Below, one piece after another: positions 36,431 to 46,217 of a stretch of DNA of 64,000 bases. The stretch is from Novosphingobium sp. 28-62-57. GTDB taxonomy: Bacteria > Pseudomonadota > Alphaproteobacteria > Sphingomonadales > Sphingomonadaceae. The notes under the pieces were generated by a model, which searched no databases, was not told where the DNA came from, and saw only the letters and a list, made by a program, of their open reading frames with translations. The position numbers and the translations under genes were made by a program. Numbering within the stretch: the first letter of the stretch is position 1; each line of letters opens with the position of its first letter. The stretch lies in contig NCGO01000010.1 of NCBI GenBank assembly GCA_002256985.1, forward strand, positions 1 through 64,000, in the 5' to 3' direction.

Positions 36431-37321
36431 TTAGCCAACCTCACCCCGCCGCTCCTGCCACCGCGCCCGGATCGCATCCGAGCCTTCCCGCGAACCATCA
36501 TGGCTCCAGCCCGGAGGCCGCAGCAGGTAGGACAGTTTGTGTCGCCACGGCGCGTGCCATGCATCGCCCAGCATCCCGCGCCATTCGTGGAAGACGGCGT
36601 GGAGAAGGTTGAAACTGCCGAGTTGCTTGATGATGCCGTAGCGGATGGGCAGGTCACAGCGTTCGCGCTGGAAGGTGCCGAACAGGCGGTCCCACACGAT
36701 TAGCGCGCCGGCATAGTTGCGGTCGAGGTAGAGCGGGTTCGTCGCGTGGTGGACGCGGTGGTGGGAGGGGGTGTTGAACACGGCCTCGAACCAGCGCGGC
36801 ATGCGGCCTACCGCCTCGGTGTGAATCCAGAACTGGTAAACAAGGTTTGCGCCGCCCACGGTGATCAGCATGGCCGGGTGGAAGCCGATGAAGGCGGGCC
36901 AGATGCGGAAGATGAAGGACAGGGCGAAGAAGCCGGTCCATGTCTGCCGCAATGCTGTCGACAGGTTGTAGTGCTGGCTGGTGTGGTGGTTCACATGGCT
37001 CGCCCAGAACCAGCGGACGCGGTGGCCGGTGCGGTGTGCCCAATAGTAGTTGAAATCATCGAGCAAGAAGCAGGCGATCCACGCCCACCAGACGTTGGGC
37101 ACGGTCAACACGCGGTGATCGTAAAGCCACATCGCGGCGGCCAGCACGACGCCTGCGGTCAGTGCGCCTGCCACGGTGCTGCCTAGGCCAAGCGCCAGGC
37201 TGGTGAAGGTATCGCGCGGCTCATACTTTTCCGGCGCGCGGCGAGCGGCCCAGATCATCTCGGCGATGACCAGCAGCACGAAGACCGGCACGGCATAGGC
37301 GACCACATCGAAGGGCTTCAT
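36431..37321 (-). CDS. Sterol desaturase/fatty acid hydroxylase family protein
   Basis: Integral-membrane di-iron enzyme, 296 residues. The His clusters are all there: HRTGH (His96, His100), HVNHH (109-113) and SHHRVHHATNPLYLD near residue 190. Four or five hydrophobic segments surround them. Such enzymes hydroxylate or desaturate lipids, carotenoids or hopanoid-like molecules; the substrate cannot be told. Its ATG overlaps the stop of the upstream gene by four bases (ATGA), so it is the last member of a three-gene coupled operon. Confidence 0.92.
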   Translation of the reverse strand: MKPFDVVAYAVPVFVLLVIAEMIWAARRAPEKYEPRDTFTSLALGLGSTVAGALTAGVVLAAAMWLYDHRVLTVPNVWWAWIACFLLDDFNYYWAHRTGHRVRWFWASHVNHHTSQHYNLSTALRQTWTGFFALSFIFRIWPAFIGFHPAMLITVGGANLVYQFWIHTEAVGRMPRWFEAVFNTPSHHRVHHATNPLYLDRNYAGALIVWDRLFGTFQRERCDLPIRYGIIKQLGSFNLLHAVFHEWRGMLGDAWHAPWRHKLSYLLRPPGWSHDGSREGSDAIRARWQERRGEVG

Positions 37322-37782
37322 TGCGCCGATGCTCCCAGGCGCCGGAGGCTCGCGGCCCAGACGGCGGCCTGATCGCCCAGATCGAGCGTGATCGTGCCGA
37401 AGCGGCGGTCGTCAGTCGCCAGCGTGAGGAAGCGTTCGTCCAGCCGCACATGGGCGTGGCTGGTCAGCAAGCGGGCGGCAAAGTGGCTGCCGTGCTGGCG
37501 GATGATCATGACGCGGCCCAGCGCATCGCGGACCAGCGCGCCGATGCCGGCGCGGTCAACCGCCACGGATTGTGCATTGAAGCCGCAGATGGCCTCTTCG
37601 GCCAGTTGGCAGGCCTGCTGTTCGGACAGGATGCGCGGATCGCCGCCCAGCCGGAGCCGCCGGGTGAGCCAGACTACCAAGAGGATTGCCGCCAGCGAGG
37701 TTAGCGCTTGCAGGGCCATGGTTGCGCCGGGCAGGACCATGAGGGTTTGCAATGAGGGCAGGACCATGACGCTGCGGATCAA
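37318..37782 (-). CDS. Membrane-anchored protein of unknown function
   Basis: A 154-residue protein: an N-terminal hydrophobic segment (about 22-42, MALQALTSLAAILLVVWLTR), then a soluble domain with LSEQQACQLAEEAICGFNA, DRAGIGALVRDALGRVMIIR, HGSHFAARLL and FGTITLDLGDQAAVWAASLR. The soluble domain alternates short strands and helices and is probably cytoplasmic. No family recognised. It overlaps both neighbours by four bases, so all three are made together. Confidence 0.8.
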   Translation of the reverse strand: MIRSVMVLPSLQTLMVLPGATMALQALTSLAAILLVVWLTRRLRLGGDPRILSEQQACQLAEEAICGFNAQSVAVDRAGIGALVRDALGRVMIIRQHGSHFAARLLTSHAHVRLDERFLTLATDDRRFGTITLDLGDQAAVWAASLRRLGASAQ

Positions 37783-38213
37783 TTCGCCTGTGCTGCCAGC
37801 ATGTCCACCGTCGCGCGGATCGGGCTGATGTCGTATCCAGCGTCCGCTGCTTTGCTCGCGATTTCATCCGGGTTCATGCCTGACCGGGCCTGCGCCAGTG
37901 CCCAGAGCAATGTGGAGCGCGTGCCCGAGCGGCAATAGGCGAGGACTGGCGTATCGCCTGCCTGTGCCAGCGCCTGTTGCATTGCCTCAACCTGCGGCAT
38001 CGAAAAACCCGCGTGGCTGACCGGGATGGCGACGTATGCAATGCTGGCGGCTTGCGCGGCGGCTTCGATTTCGGCGCCCGGCGTCTGGTCGTCGGATTCA
38101 TCTTCCGGGCGGTTGTTGATGATCATGCCGATGCCCAGCGCCTTGGCATAGGCCACTTCCGCGATGCCGATCTGGGGGCTGGCATAAGTCTTGTCATCGA
38201 TCTTGCGGAACAT
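37779..38213 (-). CDS. TIGR01244-type sulfurtransferase/phosphatase domain protein
   Basis: A 144-residue protein of the dual-specificity-phosphatase-like fold. FRKIDDKTYASPQIGIAEVA at the start and the catalytic P-loop VLAYCRSGTRSTLLWALAQA with Cys in CRSGTRS identify the family found at the N-terminus of Blh (beta-lactamase-like hydrolase) proteins, linked elsewhere to sulfide detoxification. The ATG at 38213 has AAGGA eight bases before; 38222 is an alternative. First gene of the coupled operon with the membrane protein and sterol-desaturase-like enzyme. Confidence 0.87.
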   Translation of the reverse strand: MFRKIDDKTYASPQIGIAEVAYAKALGIGMIINNRPEDESDDQTPGAEIEAAAQAASIAYVAIPVSHAGFSMPQVEAMQQALAQAGDTPVLAYCRSGTRSTLLWALAQARSGMNPDEIASKAADAGYDISPIRATVDMLAAQAN

Positions 38214-38421
38214 CGCGCGCATCCTTGGTTCTGGTCCGACGGTTCTGGTTTGATAGTTCTGGTTCGATTCTGGGGCGGACCGCTTTGCGCTGTTAGTGCC
38301 CAAAGCGCCAGCGCGGGGCAAGACTGCCGCACAAGGTTGTGCCTGACAGATCGTTGCAGCGACGAAATTGGCACAAAAGCCACAGTTTTTGGGACGAAAT
38401 GCGCGGGTTTTGACGATTCCG

Positions 38422-38450
38422 TTAGCGGTCCTGCATTTTTGCTTTATAGT
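38422..38450 (+). promoter_or_regulatory. Candidate promoter of the cold-shock gene
   Basis: TTAGCG, 17 bases, then TATAGT. This would leave a leader of about 120 bases before the start codon, as is common for cold-shock genes. Otherwise the 363-base gap 38214-38576 shows nothing I can identify. Confidence 0.35.
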
Positions 38451-38576
38451 CTTCGATGCTGAGGAAGGGTGTTTGCCGGTAAGGCTTCCCATTGATTCCC
38501 TCGTCGCACCGTCGGCTCCCGCGTCCGGCCTGCGGTGCCGTGAAGGTTGGGGCGGATTGAAGGTCTATTGATTTCT

Positions 38577-39395
38577 ATGGGTTTTGACAGAGGGCGGCGC
38601 GGTCGCGGCAGAGACAAGCGCGACGGTTTTGGCGACGAGGGCGGCTTTGATCCCTACGGCGGCGGTGGTGGCGGCTTTGGCGGCGGCGGTTTTGGTGACC
38701 GTGGCGGCTTTGGCGGTGGCGACCGCGGCGGCTTTGGTGGCGGCAATCGCGGCGGCGGTTACGGCGGCGGTGGCGGCGGCTTTGGCGGTGGTGACCGTGG
38801 TGGCTTCGGCGGCGGCGGTGGCGGCGGCTTCAGCGGCGGACGCTCTGGCGGCGGTGGCGGCTTCGGCGGTCCTCGTGGCGGCGGCGGCGGTGGCGGCGGT
38901 ATGCCTGCCCAGGTCGTTGGCACCGGCAAGGGTGTTGTCAAATTCTTCAACGGTCAGAAGGGCTTCGGCTTCATCTCGCGCGAAGACGGTGGTGAGGATG
39001 TGTTCGTTCACATCAGCGCCGTCGAACGCGCCGGGCTGGAAGGCCTTGCTGAAGGCCAGACGCTGGAATTCAACCTCGTTGATCGCGGCGGCAAGATTTC
39101 GGCCGCTGACCTTCAGGTTGTCGGCGATGTAATCCCGGTTGCGGCAAAGCCTGCCGCACCGCAGCGCGAGTTGACGGGTGAACGCGCCACGGGCACGGTC
39201 AAGTTCTTCAACGCGATGAAGGGCTTCGGCTTTATCACGCGCGATGATGGCCAGCCGGATGCCTTCGTGCACATCAGCGCTGTTGAACGTTCGGGCCTGC
39301 GGGAACTGAACGAAGGCGACAAGCTTGAATTCGACCTTGAAGTCGATCGACGAGGCAAGCACTCGGCGGTCAACCTGGTGCCGATTCAGGGTTGA
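38577..39395 (+). CDS. Glycine/RG-rich double cold-shock-domain protein
   Basis: A 272-residue nucleic-acid-binding protein. Residues 1-110 are a low-complexity Gly-rich region with repeated GDRGGFGGG units, like eukaryotic RGG-box proteins. Two cold-shock domains follow: about 116-184 ([33 protein letters not shown]) and about 200-270 ([33 protein letters not shown]), each with RNP1 (KGFGFI) and RNP2 (VFVHI or AFVHI). Probably an RNA chaperone. The ATG at 38577 is chosen; a TTG three codons earlier has a better placed AAGG. Confidence 0.9.
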   Translation: MGFDRGRRGRGRDKRDGFGDEGGFDPYGGGGGGFGGGGFGDRGGFGGGDRGGFGGGNRGGGYGGGGGGFGGGDRGGFGGGGGGGFSGGRSGGGGGFGGPRGGGGGGGGMPAQVVGTGKGVVKFFNGQKGFGFISREDGGEDVFVHISAVERAGLEGLAEGQTLEFNLVDRGGKISAADLQVVGDVIPVAAKPAAPQRELTGERATGTVKFFNAMKGFGFITRDDGQPDAFVHISAVERSGLRELNEGDKLEFDLEVDRRGKHSAVNLVPIQG

Positions 39396-39429
39396 TCCCG
39401 ATTGCACCTGCAAACACATACGCGCACAG

Positions 39430-39454
39430 ATGGCGGTCCTTTTGGGGCCGCCAT
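39430..39454 (+). terminator. Terminator of the cold-shock gene
   Basis: ATGGCGG pairs with CCGCCAT around a TCCTTTTGGGG loop region, followed by TTGTCGTTTG, 35 bases after the stop codon. Confidence 0.7.
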
Positions 39455-39558
39455 TTGTCGTTTGCGTTTCCCATTTTTCCCACCCGGACTTATTCCCAGA
39501 CGGACAACACCCTATTTTTCCGTCATGCGGACTTTTCGTGACTGAACAGGAGAGCACT

Positions 39559-40752
39559 ATGTCGATCACCCCGCTGATGCCCGTATACCCCCGGTGCGGC
39601 GTGCGTCCGGTGCGAGGCGAGAACTGCCACCTGATTTCCGAGGATGGCACGCGCTATCTGGACTTTGCCAGCGGCATTGCCGTGAACCTGCTGGGCCATT
39701 CGAACGAGCATCTTATCTCTGCGCTGCAGAAGCAGGCGGCGACGCTGATGCATGTGTCGAACCTCTATGGCAGCCCACAGGGCGAGCATCTGGCGCAGCG
39801 TCTGGTCGATCTGACTTTTGCCGACACGGTGTTCTTCACCAATTCGGGGGCCGAGGCGGTGGAGTGCGCGATCAAGACCGCGCGCGCCTATCATTCAGCG
39901 GTGGGCAATGACCACAAGTACGAACTGATCACCTTCAAGAACGCCTTCCACGGCCGCACCATGGCCACGATCAGCGCCTCCAATCAGGAAAAGATGCACA
40001 AGGGCTTCCTGCCGCTGCTCGAAGGCTTCAAGTACGTCGACTTCGACGATCTGGAAGGGGCCAAGGCCGCGATGGGGCCGAATACCGGGGGCTTTCTGGT
40101 GGAGCCGATCCAGGGCGAAGGCGGCATCCGCGATGCTTCGGACGAATTCATCAAGGGCCTGCGCGCGCTGTGCGACGAGCATGATCTGATGCTGATCTTC
40201 GACGAAGTGCAGTGCGGCGTGGCGCGCACCGGCACGCTCTATGCCTATGAACAATATGGCGTGGAGCCGGATATCATGGCGACGGCCAAGGGCATCGGCG
40301 GCGGCTTCCCGATGGGGGCATGCCTTGCCACGGAAAAGGCGGCGCGCGGCATGATCGCGGGCACACACGGCAGCACGTATGGCGGCAATCCCTTTGCAAT
40401 GGCTGCGGGCGAGGCCGTGCTCGACGTGGTGGCGAACGAGGCCTTTCTGGCTGACGTGCGCGCCAAGGGTGAGCGGCTGCGTGGGCGGATCGAACAGTTC
40501 ATCGGCAACTATCCCGATCTGTTCAAAGGCGTGCGCGGGCGCGGCTTGATGCTGGGCTTGATGATGAAAGTGGAGCCGCGGCCTTTCGTGGCGCACATGC
40601 GCGATAATCATCACCTGCTGACAGTGAGTGCGGGGGACAACACGATCCGCGTGATCCCGCCGCTGGTGATTGATGACAGCCACATCGACGAGTTCGTGGA
40701 GCGCCTGTCGGCAGCAGCGGCCAGCTATCAGCTTGAGGCGGTTTCGGCATGA
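39559..40752 (+). CDS. argD: Acetylornithine/N-succinyl-diaminopimelate aminotransferase
   Basis: PLP enzyme of arginine (and possibly lysine) biosynthesis, 397 residues from the ATG at 39559 (ACAGGAG upstream). [51 protein letters not shown], the cofactor Asp in [13 protein letters not shown] and the Schiff-base Lys in [14 protein letters not shown] are all visible. It overlaps argF by four bases (ATGA), forming an argD-argF-hslO operon common in alphaproteobacteria. Confidence 0.95.
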   Translation: MSITPLMPVYPRCGVRPVRGENCHLISEDGTRYLDFASGIAVNLLGHSNEHLISALQKQAATLMHVSNLYGSPQGEHLAQRLVDLTFADTVFFTNSGAEAVECAIKTARAYHSAVGNDHKYELITFKNAFHGRTMATISASNQEKMHKGFLPLLEGFKYVDFDDLEGAKAAMGPNTGGFLVEPIQGEGGIRDASDEFIKGLRALCDEHDLMLIFDEVQCGVARTGTLYAYEQYGVEPDIMATAKGIGGGFPMGACLATEKAARGMIAGTHGSTYGGNPFAMAAGEAVLDVVANEAFLADVRAKGERLRGRIEQFIGNYPDLFKGVRGRGLMLGLMMKVEPRPFVAHMRDNHHLLTVSAGDNTIRVIPPLVIDDSHIDEFVERLSAAAASYQLEAVSA

Positions 40753-41675
40753 CCCGGCATTTTCTGAACCTTGCCGATGCTGGGGGCGATGCCATCGCCG
40801 CGATGCTGGGCGATGCGATTGACCGCAAAGCGGCGCGCGCGGGTGTTCCCAAGGGCAAGGCCGATGCCGATGCGCCGCTGGCGGGGCATGTGCTGGCCAT
40901 GGTGTTCGAGAAGAATTCGACCCGTACGCGCGTTTCGTTCGATGTGGCGATGCGCCAGTTGGGCGGATCGGCGCTGACGCTCGATGCCGGGACGACGCAG
41001 CTTGGCCGGGGTGAGACGATTGCTGATACCGCGCGTGTGCTGAGCCGCATGGCTGATGCCATCATGCTGCGGACCAACGATCACGCGAAGGTTGAGGAAC
41101 TGGCGCATTATGCGACGGTGCCGGTGATCAATGGCCTGACCGACCTGTCGCATCCCTGCCAGATCATGGCCGATCTGCTGACCGTGATCGAACATGGCAA
41201 GGCGCTGCCGGGCCTTGAAGTGGCATGGCTGGGCGATGGCAACAATGTGCTCAATTCCATCGTTGAGGCCGCCGGCCTGATGAAGTTCAATGTGCGGATC
41301 GGTGTGCCAGAGGGCTATGAAAGCGACGCCGCGTTCATCGCCACTGCACAAGCGGGCGGAGCGAACGTGCGTGTGGTGCGCGATCCGGCCGCGGCGGTGC
41401 GCGGGGCCGATGTCGTGGTGACTGACACGTGGATCTCCATGGGTCAAACCCATGCCGAGGCCAAACTGGCCGCGATGATGCCCTATCAGGTCAACGATGC
41501 ACTGATGGCACAGGCAAAGGCCGATGCGCTGTTCCTGCATTGCCTGCCCGCCCACCGTGGCGAAGAGGTGACGGATGCCGTGATTGACGGCCTCCGCTCC
41601 GTGGTGTGGGACGAGGCCGAAAACCGCATCCATGCGCAGAAATCTGTTCTGCGCTGGGTGTTTGGGCAGCTTTGA
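40749..41675 (+). CDS. argF: Ornithine carbamoyltransferase
   Basis: Makes citrulline from ornithine and carbamoyl phosphate. 308 residues, normal length. The carbamoyl-phosphate loop [31 protein letters not shown], and the ornithine-side [15 protein letters not shown] are present, as is [11 protein letters not shown] (a variant of the usual SMG segment). Starts inside the argD stop (ATGA). Confidence 0.96.
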   Translation: MTRHFLNLADAGGDAIAAMLGDAIDRKAARAGVPKGKADADAPLAGHVLAMVFEKNSTRTRVSFDVAMRQLGGSALTLDAGTTQLGRGETIADTARVLSRMADAIMLRTNDHAKVEELAHYATVPVINGLTDLSHPCQIMADLLTVIEHGKALPGLEVAWLGDGNNVLNSIVEAAGLMKFNVRIGVPEGYESDAAFIATAQAGGANVRVVRDPAAAVRGADVVVTDTWISMGQTHAEAKLAAMMPYQVNDALMAQAKADALFLHCLPAHRGEEVTDAVIDGLRSVVWDEAENRIHAQKSVLRWVFGQL

Positions 41676-41690
41676 AGGACAGAATGGATT

Positions 41691-42593
41691 GTGACCGAGC
41701 AGGCGCAAAACTCGACGGGCTATGACCGTGTCCTGCACTTCACGTTGCCGGATCGCAATGCCCGTGGCCGCGCCGTGCGGCTTGGGCCGGTGCTGGACAC
41801 TGTGCTTTCAGCCCATGCCTATCCCGCGCCGATCCGCCAGCTTCTGGCCGAGGCACTGGCGGTTACCGCGTTGCTGGGTGCGCTGCTGAAGGATCAGGAA
41901 GGTCAGCTCACCATTCAGGCGCAGACGCAGGACGGGGTGATCGACTTGCTCGTCTGCGACTATCGCAATGGCGAACTGCGCGGGCATGTGCGGCATGATC
42001 GTGCCCGGCTCGATGAACTCGGGCCAACGCCGTCGCTGTTCGCCCTGTTTGGTGAGGGCTATCTGGCGATTACCTTTGATCTTGCAGCCACGGGGCAGCG
42101 CTATCAAGGCGTGGTGCCGCTGGAGGGCACATCACTGGCAGAGGCCTGTCAGAGCTATTTCTTCCAGTCCGAACAGGTGCCGACGCTGATCCGCGTCGCC
42201 GTTCACAACACGGCGTCCGGGTGCATTGCCGGGGGGCTGCTGCTGCAACACTTGCCTGAAGGCGAGGAGGGACGCGAGCGGCTTCATGTCCAGCTCGATC
42301 ACCCCGAATGGGAGCATGTTGCCATCCTCGGGGGCTCAGTTAAGGCAGATGAGCTGGTTGATCCCGCGCTTGATCTTGAAAGCGTGGTCTGGCGGCTGTT
42401 TCACGAAGAGCGTGAAATTCGGGTCGAAACCGGGCAATCCTTGAGCCGGGGCTGCCGCTGTACCGCAGAATACTATCGTGAGGTGCTGTCTCGCTTCGGT
42501 GCGGCCGAGCTGGCCGAAATGAAAGATGAAAGCGGCTTGATTCAAGTGGACTGTGCGTTCTGTTCGCGCACTTTTCCGATCGACCTGCCGTAA
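41691..42593 (+). CDS. hslO: Redox-regulated chaperone Hsp33
   Basis: Heat-shock holdase switched on by oxidation. 300 residues starting at GTG. The N-terminal domain has ALAVTALLGALLKDQEGQLT and the GRAVRLGPVLDTVL segment; the C-terminal zinc site is CRCTAEYYREVL plus CAFCSRTF (C-x-C and C-x-x-C), the redox switch. Sits 15 bases after argF. An ATG seven bases earlier is out of frame. Confidence 0.95.
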   Translation: MTEQAQNSTGYDRVLHFTLPDRNARGRAVRLGPVLDTVLSAHAYPAPIRQLLAEALAVTALLGALLKDQEGQLTIQAQTQDGVIDLLVCDYRNGELRGHVRHDRARLDELGPTPSLFALFGEGYLAITFDLAATGQRYQGVVPLEGTSLAEACQSYFFQSEQVPTLIRVAVHNTASGCIAGGLLLQHLPEGEEGRERLHVQLDHPEWEHVAILGGSVKADELVDPALDLESVVWRLFHEEREIRVETGQSLSRGCRCTAEYYREVLSRFGAAELAEMKDESGLIQVDCAFCSRTFPIDLP

Positions 42594-42740
42594 ATTTGGG
42601 CAATTCGGAGCAAGAGTAACAGCAAATTTCACACTTTGGCCCACACTTGTAGCGTTCAAACTCCGTTACGGTGGTGATACTGTGCAGCCACAATGACCGT
42701 TCGCACAGGTGTGCAGCGTTCAGGGGTATAAATCTGGACC

Positions 42741-43169
42741 ATGCAAAGCCACAGCCGCCTTCATTATCCCTTCCGCCAAGGGATAGTCTGCCTGATCGCA
42801 GGGATTTTGGGATTCATCGCGAGTGCGGGCCTAGCGCAAGGACCTGCGCTTGCCATGCTTGACCGCCTTGAGCCCGGCCTGTGGGAAGTGCGCGCGCGAG
42901 ACAGTGCAGACACGGTCCAGATCTGTATCGACAACGGGCGCAAGCTGATCCAGATCCGCCATCGGCGCGAAGCGTGTCGGCGCTTGGTCGTCGATGACAC
43001 GTCGGCCATGGTCACCGTTCACTACACGTGCCCTGCCAACGGCTATGGCCACACCAGCGTCCGCTTTGAAAACCCGCGGCTTGCGCAACTGGAAACGCAG
43101 GGGATCGACAAAGGTCTGCCTTTCAATTTCGTGGCTGAGGCGCGCCGGATCGGTTCCTGTTCACGCTGA
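42741..43169 (+). CDS. Small secreted protein, DUF3617-like
   Basis: A 142-residue protein with a long N-terminal hydrophobic signal (about 15-38, IVCLIAGILGFIASAGLAQG). The mature part begins LDRLEPGLWEVRARD, which resembles the PGxWE start of DUF3617 proteins, with four cysteines (CIDNG, ACRR, YTCPANG, GSCSR) that could pair in the periplasm. Function unknown. Alone, between hslO and queC. Confidence 0.75.
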   Translation: MQSHSRLHYPFRQGIVCLIAGILGFIASAGLAQGPALAMLDRLEPGLWEVRARDSADTVQICIDNGRKLIQIRHRREACRRLVVDDTSAMVTVHYTCPANGYGHTSVRFENPRLAQLETQGIDKGLPFNFVAEARRIGSCSR

Positions 43170-43317
43170 GTGGGCACTTTCCTAACGCGATCGCCCAAAG
43201 TGTTGATTCCGTTGCAGACAAACCTGATCGTGGTTGTGCACGGTCTCATGATCTCGTGATCGAAAGTTGCATAAGAGACCATTGCATCGGCGCGGTGGCG
43301 CGGCTAGCCCATTGCTG

Positions 43318-44019
43318 ATGGTCGACAATACTTCTGCCGAAAATGCGCCGCTTGCCGTCGTTCTGCTGTCCGGTGGGCTCGATTCCATGGTCTGTGCGGC
43401 ACTGGCGCAAGAGCAAGGATTTCGTGTCCTTGCCCTGACGATCGATTACAACCAGCGCCATCGGGTCGAACTGGAAGCAGCGCGTACCATTGCAGCCAGC
43501 CTGCACGTTGAACGCCACGTCATCCTCCCGCTCGACCTGCGCCAGTTTGGCGGATCTGCGCTGACCGATGATATGGCTGTTCCGAAAGATGGTTTGGGCG
43601 ACGATATCCCGGTTACTTATGTTCCGGCGCGAAATCTCGTTTTCCTCTCTCTTGCGCTTGCCTGGGCAGAAGCCGCCGGATCAAAAGACCTGTTCATCGG
43701 GGTCAATGCCCTCGACTATTCGGGCTATCCCGATTGTCGGCCCGAATTCGTCGAAGGCTTCCAAAGTCTGGCCCGCGTGGCAACGCGTTTTGGCAGCGAA
43801 GGCGGCACGGTTACGATTCATGCGCCTTTGCAGCATTTGAGAAAATCACAGATCGCGCAAGAAGCAGCGCGACTTGGGCTGGAAGCAGGACAAAGCTGGT
43901 CCTGCTACGACCCCGATCCAGATGGGAGAGCCTGCGGCCTGTGCGACAGTTGTCGCCTGCGGCGCGCAGGGTTTGAAGAGGCAGGCTTGCATGACGGAAC
44001 GCGATACAGCGCAAACTAG
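43318..44019 (+). CDS. queC: 7-cyano-7-deazaguanine synthase
   Basis: ATP-dependent preQ0 synthase of the queuosine tRNA-modification pathway. The 233-residue protein has the PP-loop [51 protein letters not shown], and the C-terminal zinc cysteines in [20 protein letters not shown]. The ATG at 43318 is favoured over a TTG at 43267. It overlaps the MFS gene by 29 bases in another frame. No preQ1 riboswitch is obvious upstream. Confidence 0.95.
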   Translation: MVDNTSAENAPLAVVLLSGGLDSMVCAALAQEQGFRVLALTIDYNQRHRVELEAARTIAASLHVERHVILPLDLRQFGGSALTDDMAVPKDGLGDDIPVTYVPARNLVFLSLALAWAEAAGSKDLFIGVNALDYSGYPDCRPEFVEGFQSLARVATRFGSEGGTVTIHAPLQHLRKSQIAQEAARLGLEAGQSWSCYDPDPDGRACGLCDSCRLRRAGFEEAGLHDGTRYSAN

Positions 44020-45583
44020 TGGCGAACCCGTCGCGCAGATGCAGAACGAAGCTACGGCCTATAGCTGGTACGTGCTGTTCATTCTGGTGCTGGTCTACAT
44101 CCTGAATTTTGTCGACCGGCAAATCCTTTCGATTCTTGCCAATGATATCAAGCGCGACCTGTCACTCACCGACGCAGATCTGGGCTTCCTTTACGGAACG
44201 GCATTCGCGGTGTTTTATTCGCTGTTTGGTATCCCGTTGGGGCGCCTTGCCGACAATTGGCATCGCGTGAGGCTGATGGGTATCGGTCTTGCGATGTGGT
44301 CAGTCATGACTGCGGTGTCCGGTTTTTCCCGGTCGGGCATGCAGTTGACGGGGGCCCGCATTGGCGTTGGCATTGGTGAGGCCACGGCGAGCCCGGCGGC
44401 CTATTCCCTTATCTCCGATTACTTTCCGCAGCGCCTGCGCGCCACGGCATTGGCGATCTATTCGTCCGGTCTTTTCCTCGGAGGCGGCCTCTCGCTGTTC
44501 ATCGGAGGGCTGATTCTGGAGACCTGGAACGGGGCATATCCGCACGGTGGCCCGCTGGGCCTTGTTGGCTGGCAGGCTGCATTCATGGCTGTGGGGTTGC
44601 CGGGAATGCTGCTGGCTTTGTGGGTGTTCACCATTCGCGAACCTGTGCGCGGCGGTATTGACGGTCTCGCAACGCATGGATCGGATCAGCCATTCAAAAG
44701 CTTTGCCGCCGAACTGCTGAACGTGATCCCGCCGCTGACACTGATCGGAGCGGCCAGCCGCGGTGGCCGGGCGCTGGCCGCAAATCTGCTTTTTGCCGGA
44801 TGCGTTGCGGTGGGGGTTCTGGTCTTGTCCGAACTTCTGGGACGCTCAACACTCCAGCAATGGGTGTTTGTCGGCGTCGGCGGCTATGCCGTGTTCAGCT
44901 GGGCAACCGCGCTCAAGTCGCGCGATCTGCCGACGTTTCGCCTGATCTGGGGGACCCCGGCCTTCCTGTGTACCACACTGGGTTACGGTATGGTGGCCTT
45001 CATGGCCTATGCCTCGTCCTATTGGGGCGCACCTTATGCCGAGCGTGTGTTCGGCATCGCCAAATCCGACCTTGGCCTTACCATCGGTGCAACTGGGGCA
45101 CTGGGTGGTTTTCTGGGTGTCATCCTTGGAGGCCGCGTAGCCGACAAACTCTTTGAGCGCGGACCGGCCGGTAGGCTTTACGTGACATTGTTCGGGCTTC
45201 TGGCCCCCATTGCCCCGATGATCGGGGCATATACGACTGACTCCTTTACGGCCTTCATCATCTATTCGTTCCTGGCCCAGATTATGTCGAGCAGCGCTTT
45301 GGGTGGCGCAGCGGCTACCAGCCAGTTGCTGGTCTTGCCAAGGATGCGCGGCACAGCCACCGCCACCTTTTTCCTCGCCACAACGCTGGTCGGGCTCGCG
45401 CTTGGTCCGTTCATGGCCGGCTATGTTTCGGCGATGAACAACGACAACTTGTCGATGGGTGTCTTGTCGACGCTGGTGGCCGTGCCCATTGGACTGGCTC
45501 TGCTGCTGACGGCTATCAAAACCACTCCGATCGCTCAGGCCAGCCTTGAAAGCCGTGCGCGTGCGGCGGGTGAGGCCCTGTGA
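43991..45583 (+). CDS. MFS transporter, spinster-like
   Basis: A 530-residue inner-membrane transporter with about twelve hydrophobic helices. [40 protein letters not shown] (the MFS A-motif) and [20 protein letters not shown] match the spinster-like branch common in sphingomonads. Substrate unknown. The ATG at 43991 lies inside the end of queC with GAGG upstream, so the two may be translated together. Convergent with sodC with only four bases between the stops. Confidence 0.9.
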   Translation: MTERDTAQTSGEPVAQMQNEATAYSWYVLFILVLVYILNFVDRQILSILANDIKRDLSLTDADLGFLYGTAFAVFYSLFGIPLGRLADNWHRVRLMGIGLAMWSVMTAVSGFSRSGMQLTGARIGVGIGEATASPAAYSLISDYFPQRLRATALAIYSSGLFLGGGLSLFIGGLILETWNGAYPHGGPLGLVGWQAAFMAVGLPGMLLALWVFTIREPVRGGIDGLATHGSDQPFKSFAAELLNVIPPLTLIGAASRGGRALAANLLFAGCVAVGVLVLSELLGRSTLQQWVFVGVGGYAVFSWATALKSRDLPTFRLIWGTPAFLCTTLGYGMVAFMAYASSYWGAPYAERVFGIAKSDLGLTIGATGALGGFLGVILGGRVADKLFERGPAGRLYVTLFGLLAPIAPMIGAYTTDSFTAFIIYSFLAQIMSSSALGGAAATSQLLVLPRMRGTATATFFLATTLVGLALGPFMAGYVSAMNNDNLSMGVLSTLVAVPIGLALLLTAIKTTPIAQASLESRARAAGEAL

Positions 45584-45587
45584 TCTT

Positions 45588-46124
45588 TCAATTCGTTGTC
45601 ATTGAAAGAACGCCACAGGCGATCCGTCCGCCACTATTCCCACTTGGATCAGTCTTGTAGTCATCAGGCCCCGCGTGGACGACCACAGCGGTGCCATCGG
45701 CATCGTTTATCGCGGCGAGGACTTCTGGCGATGGGCCGGGGATGCTGGCACTGATCGTGCCATTACCATCTGCGCCGACATCAATGTTGGGAAGATCGCC
45801 AAGGTGCGGACCGGCGGCATTCATCATGCCGTGCTGGCGCGCGGCAGGGTTCAAGTGCCCGCCCGCTGAGCTGAACCCCGGAGCCTCGCATTTGCCGATG
45901 AGATGAAGATGAATGCCGTGCTGCCCCGGCGTAAGGCCAGAGACTTGCGCATTGAGCATGAGGCCGGTGTTTGACTGGCGAATTTGTGCCGAGCCTATGG
46001 CTTTGCCACCGGCATCGGTCAGCACGCTTTGCGCAATCACAGCAGAACTGGTGTCCGGTGCTGTCGTGCACGCAGCAAGAGCCAGAAGGCCTGCCAGCGC
46101 TAGAAGTCTTGATTGCGGTGCCAT
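45588..46124 (-). CDS. sodC: Cu-Zn superoxide dismutase, lipoprotein form
   Basis: Periplasmic enzyme that removes superoxide. The 178 residues start with a lipoprotein signal ending LLALAACTT (lipidated Cys19). Metal ligands are in GIHLHLIGKCEAPGFSSAGG, HGMMNAAGPHLGDLPNI and AVVVHAGPDDYKTDPSGNSG, with the disulfide Cys in GRIACGV. Complete at the usual length. Divergent from nothing close: the ompA terminator lies just upstream. Confidence 0.95.
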   Translation of the reverse strand: MAPQSRLLALAGLLALAACTTAPDTSSAVIAQSVLTDAGGKAIGSAQIRQSNTGLMLNAQVSGLTPGQHGIHLHLIGKCEAPGFSSAGGHLNPAARQHGMMNAAGPHLGDLPNIDVGADGNGTISASIPGPSPEVLAAINDADGTAVVVHAGPDDYKTDPSGNSGGRIACGVLSMTTN

Positions 46125-46165
46125 TACCAGATCTCCGAGAATATCGTCTTCGAAGACGTTAACGC

Positions 46166-46192
46166 AAAAGGGGCCGGATTTCTCCGGCCCCC
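46166..46192 (-). terminator. Terminator of ompA
   Basis: On the minus strand GGGGGCCGGAG pairs with TCCGGCCCC and is followed by TTTT, 26 bases after the ompA stop. Confidence 0.85.
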
Positions 46193-46217
46193 CTGCATTT
46201 TTCCGAATTTTCGGAGA

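Noticed and set aside
38640-38910. Regular short repeats resembling a CRISPR array
   Set aside because: These are in-frame Gly/Arg codons of the cold-shock protein; unit length varies and there are no unique spacers or cas genes.
43170-43317. Possible preQ1 riboswitch before queC
   Set aside because: No C-rich loop plus A-rich tail arrangement could be found.
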